From assembly GCA_027625915.1 (NCBI GenBank), contig JANTQA010000018.1:224501-288500 (forward strand): a DNA stretch of 64,000 nt, read 5' to 3'. Below, piece by piece: positions 55,385 through 64,000 of the stretch; positions within the stretch are counted from its first letter, which is position 1; the number at the start of each line of letters is the position of its first letter. The notes beneath the pieces are model-generated. The model did no database searches. It was not told the DNA's origin and was given only the letters and a program-made list of their open reading frames with translations. The DNA comes from Anaeramoeba flamelloides (lineage: Eukaryota > Metamonada > Anaeramoebidae). A program made the translations under genes and the position numbers.

Positions 55385-57841
55385 TTATTTTTTTTTTTCA
55401 TTTGATTGTTTAATTTTGAGCCTACGTCGAAGAATTTTTCCTCCTCCTCCTCCTCCTTCTCCATCACATTTCCAACTTTTTCTAACCCCATGGCTGCCCA
55501 TACTGCTTTTGGTTAAGTTTGAAGCTTGTACTTCAACTATTCTGAGCTGTGGTTTTTCCTTTAACTCTTCCTTTTCATTTTCATTTTCATTTTCGTTTTC
55601 GTTTTCGTTTTCAACAATAGCAATAAAAACAGTTAATTTCGAAATTACTTGAAATCTTGTACTTAACTTTACAATTTCTTTATTTAAAAAATCTTGATTA
55701 ATATTTGATTTAATACTGCCAGTTTTTTCATGGTATTGAGAATTTGAATTTTCTATTTCAGTAATCATACATTTGGAATCTAAGGAAGCGATCATTGTTC
55801 CTTCTTGAATTTCGTTCGTAAAATTTATTGGCAAAATGAATTCAACATCTCCATTTGGACCTGCTCCTTTCAGGACAACTGATCCATGGGACAATTTTTT
55901 AACCTTTTCTTTTTCTTTTTCGTTTTCTTTTTCGTTTTCGTTTTCGTTTTCTTCGTTTTGGATTCTTTGTGGGCTCTCATCAAAAAATAAGAAAATCAAA
56001 ACCCTCTTGCCCGCAAACACTGGAGGGATTCTAAAAGGCGCCAATAGATTTGCCTGAGACAAACCGTCTATAAACTGAACTTCTAGGTTGGTAATTGAAG
56101 GCTTTAGGGCTCTATTCAATTGTCTTAATACAATTTTACGAATTGGATCATTGTCTGCGATCATTTCACAGGCGCCGTTGCCCGCCTTTGCAACTCCTTC
56201 CACCAATGCTGTTGATGCCCCTGACCTGATACCAAAGGTGAACCCTCTTGTTGTTTGTGCCTCTCTTTTAACTGTGTCAATGACATCCCGTATGTTGCCA
56301 ACCGATCCGTCGGTCAGCAAGAAGATTTGTCTTGAATATCCTCGTTTTGTGGGTTGGTTAAAGATTGCCTGCAGTGGTTGTGCAATCTGTGTACAGCCTA
56401 GATCTGCTTGGATGCTAAGCGCTTGCTCTTTGGCGGTTTTCAAGTTTTGGTTGTTGTACTGGACAGATCCATTTGGGAAGAGAAATTCATAGCTCGATCC
56501 AAAGCCAACAATATTAAAAAAACACGTTTCGGGTAGCGAAGGCAGGAACACGTTTAACACTTTGGAGACATTGTCAATTCTTTTGCCACTCATCGAGCCA
56601 CTTCGATCAATTAAAAATATGATCTCCGTTTTGACGTCTTGCTCTTCTAAATCTGGATAAAAGGATAGTATCGCAGTTGTGACGGTCTCTGGATCGCCTG
56701 TTTTGATTACCGGGTACGTGTACCGTTCCAAGAGAACGCGGGGCTCGTGTGGCTTTTCTAGTGCAATATCAATTTTGAAATCCTTTCCAAAGTCATCTTG
56801 TCTGCTTGCCTTGTAGGTGCCATTCGCCGTGGTGCCTTCAATCGTTGGTGTAAATTCGCCATGCGACGTTGAAGAAATGGTTTCGATCTTGGAGTTCATG
56901 TCAAATTGGAATGTATACGTAGTTCCGTAGGGTACCCTTTTGCTGTATTTGACCTTTGAAAACTCCGTTTTGTTAATTCTTCTTGGCTTTTCCATCGGAA
57001 CAAACCTCGGAGCCAAGGCCTGTGGTAAATAAAAGGTGAGTTTCGAATCTTCGCTACTTTCCAAGTTGGTTACATACTTTAAAGTGATAATACAACATTT
57101 GTCTGGTTTCAAATTGCCCACATTCATTTTAAAGACATCCCCCGTTTCTTGCTCCATCTTGACAGCTGTTTTGCCTTCTTTAATCGCATTCTCATACTCT
57201 TCTTTAGCTTGTTTTTTTTCTTTAACTACACCTTTGATCTTTTTGCCATCAAGAAAGACTTCAAAATGATTTACTGCACTTTTGGAATCTATTTTTTTTG
57301 TTTTTTGTTTGTTTTTTTGTTTTGATATGGTTTTATTTTTTTTGTGTTTTGTTTTGTTTTGTTTTTAAAAGTAAAAAAATAGTTTAATAAATGCAATTTT
57401 GAGAAAGAATTTTAAGTTTTACCAAAAGTCAAATTGTTAAAAAAAATTATTGATTGGTGGGTGAAAATGGGAATATCATTTTATCCAAAAAGTCGTGTTT
57501 GCGTAGATTCTTTTTGTTTTAATAATTGATCATATTTCTCAAAAGAAAGAAATAAATAATTTCAATGAACAAAAATAACAAAAAACAAAAAAAATGACTA
57601 TTGGAAAAAGGGGAAAAAAATTTGAAGTAAGAGTGTTTTTCAAGAAAAAATCTCTTTCTTGGTTTTGTTTCATTACCTAAAGGGAAAACAAAGACTGTTT
57701 CAATTGGTACTGTTTCGTTGTTTTGATATTTGTGATTCATTGTTACTTCAGCACAAAAATCACGGATTTTGGTATTGATCGAGATCCCTTTTAAAGGAAC
57801 TGGTTTATTGTTTTGTGTATTTATGAGTCCAGCTTTTACCA
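55385..57841 (-). CDS. VIT and von Willebrand factor A domain protein
   Basis: Coding exons are 57841-57677 and 57288-55385. The 388-nt intron (GTAATG...AATAG) splits an Asp codon to give VFVFPLDSKSAVNHFEVFL. The start codon appears split: a leader exon ending in A at 57935, a 93-nt intron, then TGGTAAAAGC, giving MVKAGLINTQ (689 aa). VIT domain about 1-130 (IRDFCAEVTMNHKYQNNETV; KKQAKEEYENAIKEGKTAV). VWA about 277-450 with the MIDAS residues DRSGSMS (about 283-289), Thr near 353 and LLTDGSVGN (about 380). Glu/Asn/Lys repeats interrupt the C-terminal half. The family resembles inter-alpha-trypsin inhibitor heavy chains and PARP4 and probably makes metal-dependent protein contacts. The C-terminal module continues in another frame (54981-55382). 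Confidence 0.88.
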
Positions 57842-58493
57842 CTTTATTGTTGGGATGGAAAAATAATGAGAAAATTGATCAAAAATAGTTGTTGATGAGA
57901 AAAAAATAAGAAAAAGGAAGAATAGATTATTTACTTGTTTGGTTTTTATCAAAATAATATTAATTTTAATATTTTGTGATAAAAAAAAAAATGATTAATT
58001 TTCAATGTTTTTTCAGTATTTAAGAAGATTTGAAGAAAAAAAGGAATTTGTTGAAGCGAAAAGTATTTCCAAATTTTTCTTAGTCAATTTTCAAAGGTCC
58101 TTTAAAATAATTTAAAGGCATTATTATTTCAGAACATTTCTGAAATATAAAAATTATTTTAAATCATTAAATTGTAATCAAAAGATAGTTTTTGTGAAAT
58201 TTATTTCTTAAAAATGTGAAATTATGATTGAATTGGAATTTAACTGTTTAGGAAAAAAAAATAAAAATGGGAAAAAAAGTTCAAGACAATTTTCGAATTT
58301 GAAACCTTTAATAGGGCCTAAAAACAAAAAATAAGGGTCCAGACATTGTCGTGAAATTTTTTTTTCTGAAATCGAAAAAAACTTTTTAGTAATTTTTATG
58401 AGATAGATCTAACACCCATCAAAAACCAACCAACCTATGATGTGTGAGAACATCTCCAAAAATCAACAACCAAAAAAGAGGACATTTTTAGAA
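57842..58493. other. Upstream region of the VIT-VWA gene
   Basis: Holds the proposed 5'-leader intron (57842-57934, GTAAATAATC...ATAAAG) and untranslated leader. Otherwise AT-rich without recognised elements. Confidence 0.4.
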
Positions 58494-58597
58494 AAAAGCT
58501 CCAAAGAGTGACACTCAATCTCCAATTAGAATGTTTATAATATACAATTTTGATAACAACTATGTCAGTTTTGAAGTGTCACTCTTTGGCGCTTTTT
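58494..58597. repeat. Imperfect hairpin, about 25-bp arms
   Basis: AAAAGCTCCAAAGAGTGACA at the left pairs with TGTCACTCTTTGGCGCTTTT at the right around a spacer of about 50 nt. It may be a small MITE; no function is evident. Confidence 0.6.
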
Positions 58598-59029
58598 GAG
58601 ATCTGGGTGAATTTTTTTTTCAATTTTTTCATTTTTCAAATGAGTTATTTTTATTCTAAAGAATATTACATAATCCTTACTTGGTCAAATTTAGAGGGTT
58701 ACAAAATAACCACAAGTCGGGTTAAATCGAATTAAATTGATTGCGGACTTCAAGAAAGCAATTTGTTTTTAAATTATTGAAATTTAACCTCTTTGGAAAT
58801 AGAAAATGAGAAAAGATGAATTTTTTTTGTAATTTTTTTTTGAAATTGAGAATTCTTTCAAAGTTATTTTTCTTATTTGAATTTTTTTTCAAAGAGATCC
58901 AATGTAATTTTTTTTTTTGTTATCAGAATTTTGTCAACCAAAAGAAGGACCATTTCATAATACCCTTTTTCGGTTTCAGGTTACCCCTTAAATATGGTGC
59001 AAATCCATGGTAAATGACTTAGACCCTTA
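58598..59029. other. Intergenic T-rich sequence
   Basis: Nothing convincing. A Phe-rich frame ends with VNQKKDHFIIPFFGFRLPL at about 58934-59011 but starts in low-complexity T tracts. Confidence 0.35.
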
Positions 59030-59245
59030 AAATCAATTAAAAGAAGAAAGAAATGGACACACAAAAAAAATTTCTAAGATATTATTTCAAAATGAAGTAT
59101 CCAACAATTTCAATTTAGATCTCTTTTGTTTATCAGAATAAAGATGAATGGTTTTGGGAGATCTCAAAATTTAATGGAATTTTTCCAACAAATTTTGTAA
59201 TAATTGATCAATCCAAATCAAAACCCATACTAAAAGATCATATAA
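59030..59245 (+). repeat. Dispersed repeat R3, copy 3 (diverged)
   Basis: Shares AAAATCAATTAAAAGAAGAA, GGGAGATCTCAAAAT and AATTGATCAATCCAAA words with 48340-48540 and 7270-7505. Confidence 0.4.
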
Positions 59246-59349
59246 AAAAAACCTTTATTGGGTTAAATCCTTTATTTTGTCTTTAAGTTTCGAATTAAGT
59301 ATTTTAACAATTGATCTTTCTTATCATTATCAGTGAGGTTATGAATCAA

Positions 59350-59811
59350 CTGTTGAGAGAAAAATGTTTGACACAGCAAAATGGTTGGACACCCTTTTTA
59401 ATTGTGAACATTAGTAAAATTGAAAATCAAACCCCATTGATAACTAGGTGAATTTTATATAAATCCAGGTTTAAAGGTGTTACAAGTTCATTAATTTCTG
59501 GTTTGTGTAGAATACTCATTTTAATGGTTGATTAACTAAATTAGATCTTTGATATTTTAACAAAAAAACCATGTTTTAGTAAAGTATACTATTAATTCTG
59601 AAAATTGTAATTTTTAAACTTGCTTTAGATTATAAGAGATAAGCTTTTGAAAAAGTAGAGTTACATTAATCGTTATTCTAATAAGTAGATTATTCTTATT
59701 TTCTTTTAGTTATTTCAAAAAAGATTGAAATTAAAAATCATTTTCAGTTATGTTCAAAATTAAAATTGCTATCCAACTATTTTTCTCTGTCAAGTATTTT
59801 TCTCTCAACAG
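59350..59811. mobile_element. MITE family M3, copy 2, about 460 bp
   Basis: CTGTTGAGAGAAAAAT and CTCTCAACAG terminal inverted repeats. The inner TTTTTAATTGTGAACATTAG matches the M3 copy at 47829-48325. Confidence 0.6.
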
Positions 59812-60539
59812 CAAGGATCATGTTGAATGTCTTTTCCCAAACAACTATTTCATAAATCTGACTTTCACTTCATATTCTTCATTTAGAAAAAAGATTCCAA
59901 TGCAAATCTGAAAAAAGGTGCCAACAAATAAAGAGAGTTAACAGATTCAAATCATTTCCCTATCTTATTAAATTTGACCAAAAAGAAAATTTACAATAAA
60001 GTGAAATTTTTTTGTATTTATTTATCACATCCATAGGTTTATTAGAGGATTTGATGATAATATGTATTGTCATGGTCTTTGCAATAAAGTTGTGGTAATA
60101 TTAAAAAATGGCTATGAGTCCTACTTTATTGTGAAAATTCATAAAAGAGTTATAATCAGTTTATGGAGTTAAAATAAAAATTACTATCAAGACAATTTTT
60201 TTTGATATTGATTCCAGATCTTGATATCAAGGGGATCTAATTCAGAGAATTTATTATTATTAATGTGCATCAAATATATCAAGTGATGTAGATCTGAAAA
60301 ATATGGCATCATTTTTTATATTGTTTCATTTATTTTTTGAAGAGAAAAATAACAGAGGTATCATATAAATAAATGAACACAAGTTCAATCTTTTACCAAA
60401 ATACTCAAACTATCAAGTAATTATTGTATGTGTTTATGATTTATACAAAAAAGGAAGTAAAAATTAATTTTTTTCAAATTTGAGCAAATTCAATTTTTTT
60501 TTCAAAATATTCAATTCAATAGAAATATATTGACTGTAT
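59812..60539. other. Intergenic sequence
   Basis: No gene or repeat recognised. Confidence 0.35.
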
Positions 60540-60879
60540 TTATTTAAAACCCCCTTTCCACACATGTAGTTTCTTAGAGTATATATGGTATGTTAGGATG
60601 GTTAGTAAGGGATATTAGATAATATTGGAAAGGATTTTGAAAAAAAAAAATAAAAAAGAGAGGAATTAGACTTTTGTAAATTGTTTAAGGAATAATAACT
60701 ATTTTACTACTTAACTTTTTGTGGGTAGAATTTGATTTTGAAACAATTTTTTAAAAATATTTCAGTATTGATGGTTTCAATATTTGGAGTTTTCTACAAT
60801 TTAACAAATAAAACATTACTAATCAGAAAAGAATCTTTTTGATTTTACTACTGACTATCATTAAAAACTTTCATGCCAA

Positions 60880-61480
60880 TGTTAATAGCCAGAAAACTCT
60901 TCAAAAAAAAAAAAAGTTCTATTAGAACAAATTTCAAATTTAATAATATACCCAAAAATACATTTTTTATTTAATCCTAAATCTGGAGATAAAGATGTAT
61001 CACTTAATTATCGAATAACCTTATTTTATCAAACTCTTTGGAGATTTTTTCAAATTATTATATGCTGTAATCCAAGATTCATTGTGATTTGATATATTAA
61101 AAAAAAATAATTTTGTTTCAAAAAATAGAATATACCAGAATAACAGTTTTAAATTTATTTAATGATAACAAAAAATTACAAAATTATTTCAAGAAAGTAA
61201 AATATTTTTATTGTTACAATAGATAACCAAAAATTTTTTGATTATATTCATCATTTTTTAGTCTAGTGTTCAATTATAAAATTCATAAATAAGTAAAGAA
61301 TGATAAAATATTTTTAATAGTTTTTGATTAAAAAGAAATAATCTGTGTTTAACTAGGATAGTCACTATTTCATTTATAATTTGTATTTATTACTAAATTT
61401 CTTTTAGAAAAACTCAAATCATTATTTTACTTGTTGAATAGTTTGCAAATGACATATAATAATTATGAACATATCTTTAA
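60880..61480 (+). mobile_element. LINE reverse-transcriptase fragment, decayed
   Basis: Plus-strand pieces NPKSGDKDVSLNYRITLFYQ (the PK.GD...NYRPISL region before the RT core) at about 60978 and TIDNQKFFDYIHHFL (the A-box, D...FFD) at about 61221 lie in the order expected for a LINE. A possible later RT piece, NSLQMTYNN, is near 61440. Several frame changes are present. Confidence 0.5.
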
Positions 61481-61502
61481 TAGAAGTTATCTCTATTTAA
61501 AT

Positions 61503-61504
<2 letters not shown>

Positions 61505-61549
<45 letters not shown>
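61505..61549. repeat. (TA)n microsatellite, about 45 bp
   Basis: Uninterrupted TA dinucleotide run next to the decayed LINE. Confidence 0.95.
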
Positions 61550-61550
<1 letters not shown>

Positions 61551-62100
61551 AGAGATTATCGAAATCACTATCTGAATAAGAATAATAAACTATAAATCCC
61601 AAAGAAATTTCCTATTTTGATCTTTGGCGGGATAAGCAAACCCATTTCAAATTTAATCTCGAGAAAGTTAAGAACAATTTCAAAAAAAAATAGAAAAATA
61701 TTTTACAACAAAAAAATTCGACTATGGATTAAAAATTTGTTTTTTTTTAAGTAGTGTTACATAGTTGACTACTATATGAATGGGAAATATTTAGATCTAA
61801 CAAACATATTTAAATTTAATAGATTTGTGGATGAATTAAAAAAAACAAAATTTTTATTTATAACCCCATATTCTCTCATATGTTATTTATAAAACCTGTA
61901 CTAAATTGACTATATTATAATAAATAGATAAAAGAAGCTTTTCACTAATTCAAAAACTTAAAATTTTGGATTTCAATAAAATTTATTTAATCTGAAATTC
62001 TGAGAATAGAGAGTTCAAAATAAATTTTTTTGGGGATAAAAAAACTTCAAAAAATACAAAAATAAATTTGATAAATATCAAATCTAACAACAAAAAAAAC
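61550..62100. other. Intergenic sequence
   Basis: AT-rich, no gene. It may include unrecognised LINE remnant. Confidence 0.35.
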
Positions 62101-62104
62101 ATCA

Positions 62105-62275
62105 ACAATTGGAAATGTATTTAGGTTTTTCAGAAATTCAAAGAATTATGTAAAATATTCGATTGTACCCACTTCTTTTAAATTTTAGAAGAGTACTGTT
62201 AGTTTTTTTTTAATTTGAGTATATGAGGAGAATCTTTGATTTATACTCTATTCTTGTGAATTCTGAAAAATTATA
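62105..62275. repeat. Hairpin cluster (H7a)
   Basis: GGTTTTTCAGAAATTCAAAG with TTCTTTTAAATTTTAGAAGA, then TAATTTGAGTAT words. It is a degenerate member of the hairpin family and a MITE follows immediately. Confidence 0.45.
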
Positions 62276-62278
62276 CTA

Positions 62279-62476
62279 CAGTAAGTTTCACTTTTAAGAA
62301 ACAAACTTAAAACGAAATTTAAGTCACAGAAAAATCTCAAATTAAGGCACAAAATTGAAATTCTATCAAAATAATTTGTAATATCAAATAAAATTCCAAA
62401 TTTTGTACTTTAATTTGATATTTTTCGGTTCCTTAAATTTCATTGAAAGTTTGTGTCTTAAAAGTAAAACTGGCTT
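62279..62476. mobile_element. MITE family M1
   Basis: TA-flanked, 198 bp. Starts CAGTAAGTTTCACTTTTAAG and ends AAAGTAAAACTGGCTT. Confidence 0.7.
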
Positions 62477-62534
62477 TAAGGATTTATCTATTTCACAAAT
62501 TAATAAAACAATATGGTTAGTCTTTCTTGATTCT

Positions 62535-62835
62535 TCTAGAATATTTGTAAAATCAATAAATTTTCTTTATGTTTTCTTGGGTTTTCTGTTTATTTGTAAA
62601 ATTGATAGATTTTCGTTAGGTTTTTTTTAATTTTAGTAATAAACCGAAAATTTATTAAAATTTTCGGTTTATTTCAAAAACTCAAAAAAACCTAGAACAC
62701 TTCACAGATAAAACAGAAAACCTAAAAAAAAGAGCAGTTAGGTTTTTGATAATTTAAAAGAATTGAATACAATCTTTGGTTTTACATAATTCCACCGAAT
62801 TTAAGAAAACCTAGGAACTTGGATGCACTCTTACA
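62535..62835. repeat. Hairpin cluster (H7b)
   Basis: AATAAACCGAAAATTTATTA / AAATTTTCGGTTTATTTC palindrome at about 62638-62675, bordered by GTTAGG and CCTAGAACACTTCACAG. Then a TTAAAAGAATTGAATAC-type hairpin and an AACCTAGGAACTTGG end. Confidence 0.6.
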
Positions 62836-62977
62836 CACTTGGCGGTACGCGACTACAACTATAAAAAACATTTAAAAATCATTACTTTCCAGAATAATTT
62901 TAATAATCAGTCATGTTGTCAAGTACAGTTAAGTGCCTAGGTTTTCTTGAGTTTTTCTGTTTTATTTATAAAATCTA

Positions 62978-63174
62978 CAGTCAGTTTCAAATTTAAGGCA
63001 CAAACTTTGAACGAAATTTAAAGTACAAAAAAATCTCAAATTAAGGCACAAAATTTGGATTTTTTTTTCTTTACAAATTATTTTACTACAATCTGAATTT
63101 TATGCCTTAATTTGAGATTTTTATTGTGTCTTAAATTTCGTTAAAAGTTTGTGCCTTAACAGTGGAACTGACTA
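62978..63174. mobile_element. MITE family M1, inserted in a hairpin unit
   Basis: TA-flanked, 197 bp. CAGTCAGTTTCAAATTTAAG ... GTGGAACTGACTA. Flanking words TTCTGTTTTATTTATAAAAT and CAAATTAACAGAAAA are the two arms of a hairpin that the MITE split. Confidence 0.75.
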
Positions 63175-63179
63175 TATCA

Positions 63180-63375
63180 ATTTTACAAATTAACAGAAAA
63201 ATCAATAAAACCTAATTAAAAATTTCCGATATTTTTTTTTAATTTGTGATAATAAACAGAAAATTAAATATATTTTCATTTTCTTTCTCAAATTAAAAAA
63301 ACTTAATAACTGTTTTCGAGAATTCAAAATAATTGTGTAAAACAAAAGATTTCACCTCTATTCTTTACAAACCTG
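63180..63375. repeat. Hairpin cluster (H7c)
   Basis: TTTTTTTTAATTTGTGATAA / TTTCTCAAATTAAAAAAAC and GAATTCAAAATAATTG words of the hairpin family, more decayed. Confidence 0.45.
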
Positions 63376-63636
63376 GGAATCATAATTACAAAAGATATTT
63401 AAAATGGAAGGGCTTCAATTCAATTTTCAAACCCAGAGTTTTTTCAATATTATTTAAAAAGATACTCCTATGTTATAAACAAAGATAAATCATAAATTAG
63501 CAAATTATGCAAAAAAAAAATCAAAAGAATTAGATATCATTGAAGATTTGGATCAATTTTTTATGCAAATACCCAGCTGATGAAAATATTCTAAAACTTT
63601 GGATATCCGTATTTAAAAAAGAATTAATATATCTTT

Positions 63637-63831
63637 AGTCGTTCTCACTTTTAAGGAACAAACTTGGAATGAAAATTAAGACAAACAAAAAATCCCAAAT
63701 TCAGGAACATTTATAGAATTATTTTTTACACACATTATTTTTCTAGTATCTGAATATTGTTTCTTTCCTTTAGAATTTTTCTTGTGTCTTAATTTCTTTC
63801 AAAGTTTATACGTTAAAAGTGGAACTTACTG
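63637..63831. mobile_element. MITE family M1, decayed copy
   Basis: AGTCGTTCTCACTTTTAAGG at the left and TTAAAAGTGGAACTTACTG-TA at the right, with the same internal order as the other copies. Confidence 0.6.
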
Positions 63832-64000
63832 TATTTATTCTAGACATTTTCTCTATTATCACGATTTGATCAAAAATAACCGTGATTATTGAAACTTTAT
63901 CATGGCTTAAGAGGCTAGTCTCAATTATTTTTTTTTTTTTTTTGACCAATTTCTAAATAAGGATTCCTTATCTAGAATTATGTTTAATATTGAAAATAAA

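Noticed and set aside
1-64000. tRNA or rRNA genes
   Set aside because: No convincing cloverleaf with B-box-like words and no rRNA-like GC-rich block was found by eye; a covariance-model scan could still reveal one.

Overview
The window is from an extremely AT-rich protist nuclear genome with low gene density and spliceosomal introns. Donors read GTAA-like or GTTA and acceptors end in AG; three of the four well-supported introns end in TAG. Protein families present are ubiquitin-like/BTB, a myotubularin-14 type phosphatase, RhoGAP, VIT-VWA, PAS-like and dystroglycan-cadherin repeats. Asn/Glu/Lys runs (NENENE, EKEKEK) and the UBL-BTB and VIT-VWA architectures fit an amoeboid metamonad such as Anaeramoeba. 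That assignment is an inference from protein style, not a database match.

Layout: 0-4.1 kb holds a terminal-inverted-repeat element and a decayed LINE. At 4.2-5.6 kb (minus) is a Zn/UBL/BTB gene split by a frame change. 5.7-12.7 kb holds dispersed repeats, a mariner-type MITE and a second TIR element. 12.7-16.6 kb (plus) is a spliced type I membrane protein with five dystroglycan-type cadherin-like repeats. 17.9-18.8 kb is a decayed coiled-coil gene. 20.7-25 kb is repeats and hairpin clusters plus one small acidic Cys-rich ORF. 27.6-29.1 kb (minus) is an MTMR14-like phosphatase. 29.9-36.6 kb is a repeat nest (inverted-repeat MITE, C-rich satellite, TTAA-flanked element, hairpins, MITEs). 36.8-37.6 kb (minus) is a two-exon RhoGAP. 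38.2-46 kb is a TTAA element, an endonuclease/RT LINE and a 1.66-kb foldback. 46.9-47.6 kb (plus) is a PAS-like protein. 47.8-54 kb is MITEs, an RT LINE and hairpins. 55-57.9 kb (minus) is a spliced VIT-VWA gene, apparently split near its 3' end in an A-run. 58-64 kb is repeats.

The genes do not form an operon or pathway. They are isolated signalling or cytoskeletal genes (phosphoinositide phosphatase, RhoGAP, PAS-like, VIT-VWA, BTB) plus one surface protein, separated by transposon-derived sequence. The most unusual signal is a family of hairpin clusters, built from near-perfect 18-34 bp palindromes and carrying recurrent CTAGG/GGCACT words. They occur alone and also at the same internal site of three separate LINE copies. 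About ten copies of a 195-bp palindromic mariner-type MITE crowd the right half, several of them inserted in the LINEs and hairpin clusters.
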